Below are positions 1 through 6,353 of a DNA stretch of 14,028 nt, piece after piece. The DNA lies in contig JBKCGB010000159.1 of NCBI GenBank assembly GCA_046303375.1, forward strand, positions 1 through 14,028, in the 5' to 3' direction. The stretch is from UBA965 sp046303375 (lineage in GTDB: Bacteria > Chloroflexota > Chloroflexia > Chloroflexales > Roseiflexaceae). The notes beneath the pieces were generated by a model. The model saw only the letters and a program-made list of their open reading frames with translations, was not told where the DNA came from and did not search any database. The translations under genes and the position numbers were made by a program. Within the stretch, counting starts at the first letter, position 1, and every line of letters starts with the position of its first letter.

Positions 1-213
1 GTAATGAATCCGTAATATTTCGCGAATTCGGCGTTTGATGCGGTTGCGCACTACAGCGCCGCCGAGGCGACGCGCCACAACCACCCCACAACGGCTGGTG
101 CGCTGCCGAGCTGGGGCAATACTCAACAACAGCACTGCGCCGTCGTAGTGTGAACCACTACTGCGCACACGTTGGAAGTGTGCGGGACGGCGCAGGCGGT
201 ATTGTCGTTTCAC
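1..213 (-). CDS. rnpA: Ribonuclease P protein component, 3' end outside window
   Basis: This is the protein subunit of RNase P, which helps the catalytic RNA bind and cleave the 5' leader of tRNA precursors in the cytoplasm. Seventy-one codons are visible and the frame is still open at the left edge; the family is usually about 110-130 aa. The start VKRQYRLRRPAHFQRV and the basic signature RNRIKRRIRE (about residues 56-65) are diagnostic of RnpA. I chose the GTG at 213-211 because no ATG, GTG or TTG codon lies in frame between it and the in-frame stop of rpmH; a purine-rich GCAGG lies just upstream. It follows rpmH on the same strand after a 27-nt gap, the classic rpmH-rnpA pair, and is probably transcribed from the promoter at 498-527. 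Confidence 0.95.
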   Translation of the reverse strand, partial: MKRQYRLRRPAHFQRVRSSGSHYDGAVLLLSIAPARQRTSRCGVVVARRLGGAVVRNRIKRRIREILRIHY

Positions 214-240
214 AATCGCCCTGCCCGCTGCATCAGCTAC

Positions 241-414
241 CTAACGAGCGGTGCGCTGGACGGCGCGGCGCTCGTGGCTGACGGTCAAACGCCAGCGGCC
301 ACTCAGACGGCGCCGTTTGAGAACATTGCGGCCATCTTTGGTCTTCATGCGTGCCATGAAGCCGTGTTTACGCCGACGTGGAATGCGCTTGGGTTGCCAA
401 GTTCGTTTGGGCAT
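241..414 (-). CDS. rpmH: 50S ribosomal protein L34
   Basis: This is a small basic protein of the large ribosomal subunit. The 57-aa product begins MPKRTWQPKRIPRRRKHGF and continues with MARMKTKDGRNVLKRRR and SGRWRLTVS, matching the L34 family along its whole length. It is about ten residues longer than the E. coli protein at the C-terminus (HERRAVQRTAR); I recall such tails in Chloroflexota. It is too short to appear among long ORFs. A Shine-Dalgarno AGAGG lies 7 nt before the ATG. It is the first gene of a two-gene unit with rnpA and is preceded by a strong sigma70-like promoter. Confidence 0.96.
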   Translation of the reverse strand: MPKRTWQPKRIPRRRKHGFMARMKTKDGRNVLKRRRLSGRWRLTVSHERRAVQRTAR

Positions 415-490
415 GATACAACCTCTTCAATAAGCCAGGGGTGCTGGCGTCAACTGTATAATCGTGGCGTGGTGCACGATATGACACACG
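415..490 (-). promoter_or_regulatory. rpmH leader with two small inverted repeats
   Basis: This is the expected 5' untranslated leader between the predicted transcription start (about 491) and the rpmH ATG. It contains GCCAG/CTGGC (434-438 and 444-448, loop 5) and ATCGTG/CACGAT (461-466 and 475-480, loop 8). Either could fold in the mRNA and modulate L34 synthesis, but I see no known ribosomal-protein leader motif, so a function is not established. Confidence 0.3.
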
Positions 491-497
491 TCTCCGC

Positions 498-527
498 ATT
501 ATATCGTGTGCGTGATAGGCGTGTCAA
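498..527 (-). promoter_or_regulatory. Sigma70-type promoter of rpmH-rnpA
   Basis: Read on the minus strand, a perfect TTGACA (-35, 527-522) and a perfect TATAAT (-10, 503-498) are separated by 18 nt. Transcription should begin near 491 and give a leader of about 77 nt. Consensus boxes fit the high expression expected for a ribosomal protein gene. Confidence 0.85.
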
Positions 528-529
528 AT

Positions 530-573
530 ACGCCACACGTGAGTGTGCAGTTGCACATCTCTGCGTGTGGCGT
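530..573 (-). terminator. Nested hairpin, likely terminator after the S1 gene
   Basis: A perfect 10-bp outer inverted repeat (ACGCCACACG at 530-539, CGTGTGGCGT at 564-573) encloses a second one (TGTGCA at 544-549, TGCACA at 552-557). It lies 6 nt past the stop codon of the S1 gene. On the minus strand it is followed by TATTTGACA, so the U tract is poor and the efficiency of intrinsic termination is uncertain. The -35 box of the rpmH promoter starts 3 nt beyond the outer arm. Confidence 0.6.
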
Positions 574-579
574 CACTGA

Positions 580-1722
580 CTATTCGTCGGTACCAGTCAA
601 TGTACGTCGGATGACCGCATCAGGCAGGACGCCACTGCGGCTATTTCGGCCACTCGTGCGCGCGCGCTTGTCACGGCTTTCACCACCAAAGCGTGATGCT
701 AGATCCTCGATTGATGCATCACCCTCAAAGGTTGTTTCTTCGACACCACCAGTGCTGTAGTGCTCGCTTTGGCGCTTCTCACGGGGAGCACGATCTTCGC
801 GCGGGGCGCGTTCTTCGCGGGCGGGGCGCTCGCCAAGGATGGCGGTGAGACTGATACGATTCTTGATCGTATCAATGTCGATGACACGCACTTGTAGCTC
901 GGTACCGATGGCCGGCTTGACTGCATCGATGAGCTCGCTGGTGTGTACGAGTCCATCACGCCCGACCCCAATATTGACAAACACACCAAAGGACGAATGC
1001 CCACTCACTGTGCCCGTGTAGACTTGCCCAGTCGCCAGGGTGTTGAGTTGTGCAGAGCGCACCGCTTGCTTCAAGCTCAAGCTGATGCGTGCCTTGGTGA
1101 CGTCAATTTCGATGATTTTGAAGGTGTAGCTTTGGCCAACTTGGACGGCATCAGTCACCTGCGCGACCCGCGTCTCTGCCAACTCAGAGATGTGCACCAA
1201 CGCATCTTTGCCGACACCGATATCGACGAAGGCTCCGATGGCAGTTGTACTCTTGATGGTGCCAGTCACATTGCTGCCGACACTGAGTGCAGCCAAGGCG
1301 GCACTATCGACTTCGGGGCGATTCCGTACTGGGCGGACTGGTTGCGTTGGGGCTGATGCGTCAGCAGTGTGATCGCCACTGCGCATCGACAAGCTGATAC
1401 GGCCTTTGTTGACGTCCAAATCAATGACCCGCACCTGCACTGCCTGTCCAGGCCGAACCACGTCAGCCACCTTTTCGGTGGGCGTATCTGCGAGTTGTGA
1501 GATGTGTACGAGCCCATCACGGTCGTAGCCAATATCCACAAATGCGCCATAATCAACGACCGACTTTACCTTGCCAGGGTAGGTCTGCCCCACAACGACT
1601 TCCTGGAAGGGCTTTTTATTGGGGCGCTTTGCGGCAGCCGGGGGAGTCGTTGCCTGATCGGGGGGCACAGTCGTAGTGCCCTCGTCGGTTTGTGCCGTAA
1701 GCTTGGTGTCCTGATCGGTCAT
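580..1722 (-). CDS. Three-domain S1 RNA-binding protein (ribosomal protein S1-like)
   Basis: This is a cytoplasmic RNA-binding protein of 380 aa with three S1 (OB-fold) domains at about residues 45-114, 148-217 and 231-295. Each has the characteristic GxVxxxxxfGaFVdiG...GLVHiSeL...RIsLS pattern. The N-terminus (1-38) is polar and rich in Thr and Pro. The C-terminus carries the charged repeat REERAPREDRAPREKR (about 302-317) and a tail ending RRTLTGTDE. E. coli S1 has six domains and about 557 aa, so this is a shorter S1-type protein that may act in translation initiation or as a general RNA chaperone. An excellent AGGAGG (1738-1733) lies 10 nt before the ATG. The gene starts 43 nt after the chelatase vWA gene on the same strand, so co-transcription is possible. 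Confidence 0.88.
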   Translation of the reverse strand: MTDQDTKLTAQTDEGTTTVPPDQATTPPAAAKRPNKKPFQEVVVGQTYPGKVKSVVDYGAFVDIGYDRDGLVHISQLADTPTEKVADVVRPGQAVQVRVIDLDVNKGRISLSMRSGDHTADASAPTQPVRPVRNRPEVDSAALAALSVGSNVTGTIKSTTAIGAFVDIGVGKDALVHISELAETRVAQVTDAVQVGQSYTFKIIEIDVTKARISLSLKQAVRSAQLNTLATGQVYTGTVSGHSSFGVFVNIGVGRDGLVHTSELIDAVKPAIGTELQVRVIDIDTIKNRISLTAILGERPAREERAPREDRAPREKRQSEHYSTGGVEETTFEGDASIEDLASRFGGESRDKRARTSGRNSRSGVLPDAVIRRTLTGTDE

Positions 1723-1765
1723 GTCCTCACATCCTCCTGAAAACCACTAAAACCATATTCATACG

Positions 1766-2761
1766 CTATTTGCGATTGAGCTCGGATCGTACCAAATCAA
1801 CGAGTCCACCTTCGCGGAGATCATCAAGGCGATAATAATTCCCCTTGAGGTGGAGCGCAAGCTGGCGAGACAAACCACGCTCAAATACCGGATGCTCTGT
1901 ATCAATCACCACCGAGCGGATATTGTCTGCCGCAATGAAGTCGGCAATCGAATAACTCTCAACTTGCGGTGGCAAATCAGTCATGGCCACATTGGCTTGC
2001 CCGTCGGTCAGGAGCACCATCAGTGGTACGACCTCGGGGTCTTGGCGCCATGCCCGCTTGAGCACCTCGTATCCCATCATCATGCCGCGCGACAACGGTG
2101 TCCGTCCACCCGTGGGCATGGTTTGCAGCATTTTCTGCGCCATTTCCACACTGTTTGTCAGCGGCAACAGCAGGGTAGCATAGTCGCGCTGGAACGAAAC
2201 CAATCCCACCCGGTCGCGGCGTTGGTAGGCGTCACGCAACAGTGACAACACCGCTTCTTTGGTGGCACGCATGCGCTCATCGGCAGCCATCGACCAACTG
2301 GCATCTACTACAAAGCAGACTGCATTACGCGTCTTGCGCACCCGCACCTTTTGGCGCAAATCACTACGGCGTAACATGACTGGTTTGGCGACTTTGCCCT
2401 CTGCTACTGCTGCCGCACGGCGCCCTGGCTGCAGGTGAGCCGCATAGCGCAACGTCGCATCGAGCGCCAAGTCGGTGACTCGGTGGGCCGTGCGACTCGT
2501 CACATACCGCCCCTGCTTGCGCGTGGTGCGCGTCCGACTGCGCCTGCCAGGTGAGCGGCGTTCTTGGCGATCACGTTGCCCTTCGAGACGCTTGGGTTTG
2601 AACATCTCGTCGGCCTTGAACGCTTTCTCGCCACCACCCTGTTCACTATTTGATTGCGACCCTTGGTCGGTTGCGCCTGCACTTGCAGTGGCGCCTGCGC
2701 CCCCTTCAGCTTCCTCTTGGCTATCGCCAGTCTGGCTATCTTCACTCCCGTTTACTGGGTC
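1766..2761 (-). CDS. chlD: ChlD/BchD-type chelatase vWA part, read by -1 frameshift from chlI
   Basis: This is the C-terminal half of a ChlD/BchD-type chelatase subunit. It carries the integrin-I/vWA domain that couples the AAA+ motor to the large metal-inserting subunit. Counting from the first in-frame ATG (2605), the MIDAS residues are D101-A-S103-W-S105, T169 in GGRTP and D201 in LTDG. The basic stretch before it (GRRSRTRTTRKQGRYV, residues 20-35) is typical of ChlD. The frame is open for 52 codons upstream of that ATG, encoding an acidic Gly/Ser/Gln-rich linker (DPVNGSEDSQTG...), with no ATG, GTG or TTG there. The linker frame joins the ATPase frame at the A9 tract (2762-2770). Slipping -1 at A AAA AAG yields a 693-aa fusion, a normal ChlD length. 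The alternative is internal initiation at 2605 (weak AAGG, 9 nt spacing), giving 279 aa without an AAA+ domain. The symbol is by family; the metal could be Mg or Co. Confidence 0.85.
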   Translation of the reverse strand, partial: DPVNGSEDSQTGDSQEEAEGGAGATASAGATDQGSQSNSEQGGGEKAFKADEMFKPKRLEGQRDRQERRSPGRRSRTRTTRKQGRYVTSRTAHRVTDLALDATLRYAAHLQPGRRAAAVAEGKVAKPVMLRRSDLRQKVRVRKTRNAVCFVVDASWSMAADERMRATKEAVLSLLRDAYQRRDRVGLVSFQRDYATLLLPLTNSVEMAQKMLQTMPTGGRTPLSRGMMMGYEVLKRAWRQDPEVVPLMVLLTDGQANVAMTDLPPQVESYSIADFIAADNIRSVVIDTEHPVFERGLSRQLALHLKGNYYRLDDLREGGLVDLVRSELNRK

Positions 2762-3846
2762 TTTTTTTTTACCCCGTCGGCATTTGCGACTGACGATTCA
2801 TCACCTTCAGCTGCTGCCACCCGGTCGAGAATTTCACCAACGCGGGCTTCATCGAGTTTGACCTCGGTAAATGGTTGTCTGCGCATACGGTGCGGCAGCG
2901 CAAGCTCAGCTGCCACCCGGATATCCTCGGCAGCCAGCTGCGTACGCCCCGCCCAGGCGGCATGGGTGCGCGCAGTCTCGAGGATGGCAAGGTCGGCACG
3001 ATGCCCATCGACACCAAGCTCGAGGGAGAGCGTTGCGACTGCAGCCATGTCTTTGCGTGTGATTTGCACCAGTGGCAAAATGGCACGCGCACTGACAATT
3101 TTGCCAGCGACTTCGGCTTCGCTCTCATGCCAATCCTGTTTAAATGTATCTGGATCGAGGTCATAGCGCATGCGCCGTGATACCACTTCGACACGTCCGT
3201 TGACATCGTGAATACCAGCAATTTCGACGACGAGCCCGAAGCGATCAAGCAACTGCGGGCGCAATTCGCCTTCTTCGGGGTTCATGGTGCCGACGAGGAT
3301 GAAGCGTGCCGGGTGCGACACGCTGATGCCCTCGCGTTCCACCGTGTTGACCCCCATGGCGGCCGCATCGAGCAGAATATCGACCAAGTGGTCGTCGAGT
3401 AGGTTGATTTCGTCGACATACAACAACCCACGATTGGCCTGTGCAAGCAACCCTGGCTCAAAGCGGCGATGCCCTTCGGTCAACGCATGCTCTAGGTCGA
3501 GTGAGCCAACCACGCGGTCTTCGGAGGCAGCAACGGGGAGGTCGACCAAGCGGGTGGCACGTTCGGCCACAGGCAGATCGGGGTTTGTTTCGTAGCGGGC
3601 GCGGCACGAGGCGCACATGGCAGAGGGCTGATCGGGGGGGCATCCGTATTGACAGTCAGCCACCACGCGTATGTATGGGAGAATGTGGGCGAGCCCACGT
3701 ACTGCCGTTGATTTGGCTGTGCCTTTCTCACCACGGACAAGTACCCCACCAATGCGTGGATTGATGGCGTTGAGAATGAGTGCCCGCTTGAGTCGGTCTT
3801 GACCGACGATGGCACTAAACGGATACACCGGTCGCGCTGTGGTCAT
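2752..3846 (-). CDS. chlI: ChlI/BchI-type AAA+ chelatase ATPase (short, zero-frame product)
   Basis: This is the AAA+ ATPase subunit of a tetrapyrrole metal chelatase (Mg-chelatase I or small cobalt-chelatase subunit), a cytoplasmic hexameric motor. Of 364 aa, Walker A is GEKGTAKS (39-46), Walker B LLYVDEINLL (141-150), sensor 1 N189 in GTMNP, the arginine-finger region LLDRFG (199-204) and sensor 2 GHRADL (281-286). A four-cysteine cluster (C65, C69, C78, C81) is a likely metal or structural site. After the helical lid the zero frame ends VKKKTQ-stop at the A9 tract. The ATG is preceded by AGGGA at 5-nt spacing. No large subunit (ChlH/BchH/CobN) lies in the window, so the metal is undecided; a cobalt role is plausible if the host is not phototrophic. 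The gene is divergent from the glycoside hydrolase. Confidence 0.93.
   Translation of the reverse strand: MTTARPVYPFSAIVGQDRLKRALILNAINPRIGGVLVRGEKGTAKSTAVRGLAHILPYIRVVADCQYGCPPDQPSAMCASCRARYETNPDLPVAERATRLVDLPVAASEDRVVGSLDLEHALTEGHRRFEPGLLAQANRGLLYVDEINLLDDHLVDILLDAAAMGVNTVEREGISVSHPARFILVGTMNPEEGELRPQLLDRFGLVVEIAGIHDVNGRVEVVSRRMRYDLDPDTFKQDWHESEAEVAGKIVSARAILPLVQITRKDMAAVATLSLELGVDGHRADLAILETARTHAAWAGRTQLAAEDIRVAAELALPHRMRRQPFTEVKLDEARVGEILDRVAAAEGDESSVANADGVKKKTQ
2761..2770 (-). other. Putative -1 recoding (slippery) site between chlI and chlD
   Basis: On the minus strand nine A residues (2770-2762) are followed by G (2761). In the ATPase frame the codons are GTA AAA AAA AAG, so the last seven bases form the heptamer A AAA AAG, identical to the E. 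coli dnaX slippery sequence and in the required phase. Tandem slippage puts the ribosome in frame with GAC CCA and the linker plus vWA frame; without slippage translation ends two codons later (ACC CAG TAA, stop at 2754-2752). An A9 run can also cause RNA polymerase slippage, where adding one A gives the same fusion. Stimulators are unclear: GCCAG/CTGGC at 2726-2736 can form only a small hairpin about 24 nt downstream, and GGGT (2774-2771) could pair with ACCC (2760-2757) around the run. Confidence 0.75.
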
Positions 3847-4090
3847 GGATGTCCCTTAACCTGGTCAGCCAGCTCATCGTGAGCTCGGTTGCCAACAAAT
3901 GCTCTCTTGCGTCGTGCCATATCGCAAAAACAGTGCACGTAGCGCAAAATTTGCCTACGGTAATGAAAATATTCTCACACGAATATGCCTCACTGTCAAA
4001 TAATTGTGCGAAAAGTAGTATGAGCGAATGGTGTCGTGTTGCCCAGCAAGTATGGTGCGTCTGTGGTAACTGATGCTGCGGTGTATGGCA
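3847..4090. other. Divergent intergenic region
   Basis: This AT-richer region separates the divergent chelatase and glycoside hydrolase genes. Besides the candidate chlI promoter and dyads, it holds AGCTCA-tcg-TGAGCT (3871-3885), which would fall in the chlI leader. I saw no convincing small gene, tRNA or known riboswitch. Long open frames crossing it on both strands lack supporting starts and overlap real genes. Confidence 0.5.
3938..3999 (-). promoter_or_regulatory. Candidate chlI promoter with overlapping dyads
   Basis: On the minus strand TTGACA (3999-3994) is followed after 17 nt by GAGAAT (3976-3971), which matches TATAAT in four of six places and carries an upstream TG as in extended -10 promoters. 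A dyad ATATTC-N6-GAATAT (3969-3974 and 3981-3986) overlaps the -10 box. A second, longer dyad (CGTAG, c, GCAAA, a, TTTGC, CTACG; 3938-3959) lies just after the predicted start near 3964. Both look like repressor sites or an early mRNA hairpin. No cobalamin-riboswitch consensus was recognised in the leader of about 118 nt. Confidence 0.42.
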
Positions 4091-4120
4091 TTGACAGGCA
4101 GGAAAACTCTCGATTACAAT
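4091..4120 (+). promoter_or_regulatory. Sigma70-type promoter of the GH2-amidohydrolase-thiolase unit
   Basis: A perfect TTGACA (4091-4096) and TACAAT (4115-4120) are separated by 18 nt, predicting a start near 4127 and a leader of about 42 nt. Its position argues that the hydrolase starts at 4169 and not at the upstream in-frame ATG at 4073, which would lie before the promoter. Confidence 0.75.
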
Positions 4121-4123
4121 GAG

Positions 4124-4153
4124 GCAATCAGCCCTCGGCATGTCATTGATTGC
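4124..4153 (+). promoter_or_regulatory. Inverted repeat at the hydrolase transcription start, possible operator
   Basis: GCAATCA (4124-4130) and TGATTGC (4147-4153) form a perfect 7-bp inverted repeat with a 16-nt spacer. It begins at the predicted transcription start and ends just before the Shine-Dalgarno site. It may be a repressor operator controlling sugar-dependent expression, or a leader hairpin affecting ribosome access. Confidence 0.35.
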
Positions 4154-4168
4154 AAAAGGGGGGAACCT

Positions 4169-6307
4169 ATGATTCGCCGTGTGACCCCACTGCCCGACCC
4201 ATGGTATATGCGTCCGGTTGCCACATTTCACCATGGCACTTACGATCATGCTGATGCCACATGGATGGAATGTCAGATTCCCAGTCATTGGCAACAGCAC
4301 CCCCTTTTGGCACATTACGTTGGACGTATGGTCTACCGGACTACTTTTCCATGCCCTGACATACACCCCAATCGCCGCCATTTTCTCAGATTCAATGGCA
4401 TGTTTTATCGTGGCAATATCTGGCTGAATGACCAACGTATTGGTCAGCCGTGCGGGTATTTTGCACCACACACGTATGACATCACACCACTGTTGACCAC
4501 AGAAAATCAGCTCGTGGTCGAGTTGACCTGCCCCGAAGAGCATGACAAGGTCGGTAAACGCCTCATCACCGGTGTTTTTTCTCACTGGGATAGTGCTGAT
4601 ACAACGCTCAATCCCGGCGGCATTTGGTTGCCCGTCGAGCACATCGAAACCGGCCCTGTGCACCTGCAACACGTGATGCTGTCCACCGAGACGCTCACTG
4701 GTCAGCATGCGGAGATCCGCTATCGTATCATGTATGATGCCATTGCAGCCTGTAGTGGTACGGTGGTGTGGCGGTTTGCGCCACATAATTTTGCAGGCAA
4801 AGTCCATGAAGTGCACACCGTGGTGCACGTGGCTGCTGGGCAACACCAAGCCAGTGGGACGCTTGCTCTGCCTGACCCTGAATTATGGTGGAGCCACGAT
4901 ATGGGGCACCCGTCGCTCTATCAGGTGACTGCCACTCTGTGCATTGGTGATACGGCGAGTGACGAATGGCAGGGAGATTTTGGCATTCGTACTTTTACCA
5001 TGAAAAACTGGATCCCCTATCTCAATGGGAAACGGTTTTTTATGAAAGGGAGTAATTACCCCCCCACCGATATGCGGATTGCAACGGTGACGCGAGCGCA
5101 ATGTGAAACAGACATCAGGCTGGCGCAAGCATGTCACATGAATGTGTTGCGGGTGCATGCCCACGTCGCACATCCGACTTTTTATGCGGCAGCCGATGCG
5201 CTAGGGATGCTGGTGTGGCAAGACTTCCCGTTGCAGTGGATTTATCGCCGTGATGTGCTCCCCGAAGCACAACGCCAAGTACGTCAGATGGTCGAGTTGC
5301 TCTACAACCATCCATCCATTGTGTTGTGGTGTATGCACAACGAGGCGGTACATGTCGCTGATACTCGGGATGAACGCTGGCTGACCAAACTCCGTACGTA
5401 TGTGTCTGTCTTTTTGTATAACTGGAATCGGGATGTGCTTGATAGCGCATTGCAGCGCGAAGTTGCCACCATAGACACCACCCGTCCGAGTGTGCGTTCG
5501 TCTGGTGAATACGCCATCCCGTTATGGCACAAAGGCACTGATACCCACTTCTACTATGGGTGGTACAAAATCTACGGCGCACTCGAAACATGGGAGAAGC
5601 TCATCGAAACGTTCCCCAACAATGCGCGCTTTGTAACTGAATTCGGCGCTCAAAGCTTCCCCAACTATGAAAGTGCCATCAAGTTCATGGATGCTGATAT
5701 TCGACAGCTCGATGTGGCTACCCTGATGCGCAAACACTCGTTCCAACCGCACATGTTGTCCTACTGGATGGATTGGCGGGCTGCCCCCGATTTATCACAC
5801 CTTATCGACATGACGCAAGACTACCATATCATGATTAATCGCCATTACATTGACCGCTTGCGTCTGCGCAAATATGCACCGACCGGTGGTATATTGCCGT
5901 TCATGTTTACCGATGCCAATCCGGCGATTTCGTGGTCGATTATCGATTATTGGCGTGTCCCCAAGCGGGTCTACTATGCTATGCAGCTGGCCTTTCGCCC
6001 GCAGTACATTTTTTGTGTGATGGCGCGTACCCACATCGCACGTGGTGAAACACTCAATTTGCCGATTACGGTGGTGAATGATGACCATGATGCGGTTGCA
6101 GTGACCATTGAGGTGGCAGTGACTGCCCCGGATGGGAGTCGCATCGCCTATAATCGGCTCCAACGTACCTTGCCGAGTGATTGTATGGCGATGCAGGTCG
6201 ACGAATTGCGCATCACGCCGACACAAACGGGTCGTTATCTGCTGGAGTTGCGTTTACTTACCGCACATGACCAGATGCAACAGCAGTACAATATTGAAGT
6301 AGAGTGA
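4169..6307 (+). CDS. Glycoside hydrolase family 2, beta-mannosidase-like
   Basis: This is a 712-aa retaining exo-glycosidase of the GH2 family, most like beta-mannosidases, which release terminal beta-linked sugars from oligosaccharides. By pattern, a jelly-roll sugar-binding domain (about 45-160) is followed by an Ig-like domain (about 165-275), a TIM barrel (about 280-610) and a C-terminal beta domain (about 615-712). The acid/base is E392 in LWCMHNE and the nucleophile E491 in FVTEFGAQSFPNY. No signal peptide is seen, so it probably acts in the cytoplasm on imported sugars. It is shorter than typical beta-mannosidases (over 800 aa), and the usual barrel motif RVWGGG is replaced by RVHAHV (328-333), so the exact sugar is uncertain. 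I chose the ATG at 4169 because of AGGGGGG five nt upstream and the promoter at 4091-4120; an in-frame ATG at 4073 would add 32 aa. Confidence 0.87.
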   Translation: MIRRVTPLPDPWYMRPVATFHHGTYDHADATWMECQIPSHWQQHPLLAHYVGRMVYRTTFPCPDIHPNRRHFLRFNGMFYRGNIWLNDQRIGQPCGYFAPHTYDITPLLTTENQLVVELTCPEEHDKVGKRLITGVFSHWDSADTTLNPGGIWLPVEHIETGPVHLQHVMLSTETLTGQHAEIRYRIMYDAIAACSGTVVWRFAPHNFAGKVHEVHTVVHVAAGQHQASGTLALPDPELWWSHDMGHPSLYQVTATLCIGDTASDEWQGDFGIRTFTMKNWIPYLNGKRFFMKGSNYPPTDMRIATVTRAQCETDIRLAQACHMNVLRVHAHVAHPTFYAAADALGMLVWQDFPLQWIYRRDVLPEAQRQVRQMVELLYNHPSIVLWCMHNEAVHVADTRDERWLTKLRTYVSVFLYNWNRDVLDSALQREVATIDTTRPSVRSSGEYAIPLWHKGTDTHFYYGWYKIYGALETWEKLIETFPNNARFVTEFGAQSFPNYESAIKFMDADIRQLDVATLMRKHSFQPHMLSYWMDWRAAPDLSHLIDMTQDYHIMINRHYIDRLRLRKYAPTGGILPFMFTDANPAISWSIIDYWRVPKRVYYAMQLAFRPQYIFCVMARTHIARGETLNLPITVVNDDHDAVAVTIEVAVTAPDGSRIAYNRLQRTLPSDCMAMQVDELRITPTQTGRYLLELRLLTAHDQMQQQYNIEVE

Positions 6308-6309
6308 GC

Positions 6310-6327
6310 ACTACGCATCTGCGTAGT
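6310..6327 (+). other. Short hairpin between the glycoside hydrolase and the amidohydrolases
   Basis: ACTACGC (6310-6316) and GCGTAGT (6321-6327) form a 7-bp stem with a 4-nt loop, 3 nt after the hydrolase stop. No T tract follows, so it is more likely a partial attenuator, an RNA-stability element or a processing site than a full terminator. The next gene starts 27 nt later. Confidence 0.45.
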
Positions 6328-6353
6328 CACATAAAAACACGGAGAGGTGTGCT

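Noticed and set aside
172..579. Plus-strand open frame over the rpmH-rnpA region
   Set aside because: It is antisense to rpmH and rnpA and runs through the rpmH promoter and the terminator; the real genes on the minus strand are unmistakable.
3847..3964. Cobalamin riboswitch in the chlI leader
   Set aside because: I looked because of the possible cobalt role, but the conserved B12-box core was not found on the minus strand; only short hairpins are present.
4073..4168. Upstream start giving a 744-aa glycoside hydrolase
   Set aside because: The extra 32 residues match nothing, the ATG at 4073 lies before a good promoter (4091-4120) and has no ribosome site, while the ATG at 4169 has a strong one.
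3815..4849. Minus-strand open frame of 344 codons across the chlI-hydrolase intergenic region
   Set aside because: It lies antisense to the well-supported GH2 gene, covers both promoters, contains no recognisable domain and has composition like an antisense shadow (rich in His and Cys).
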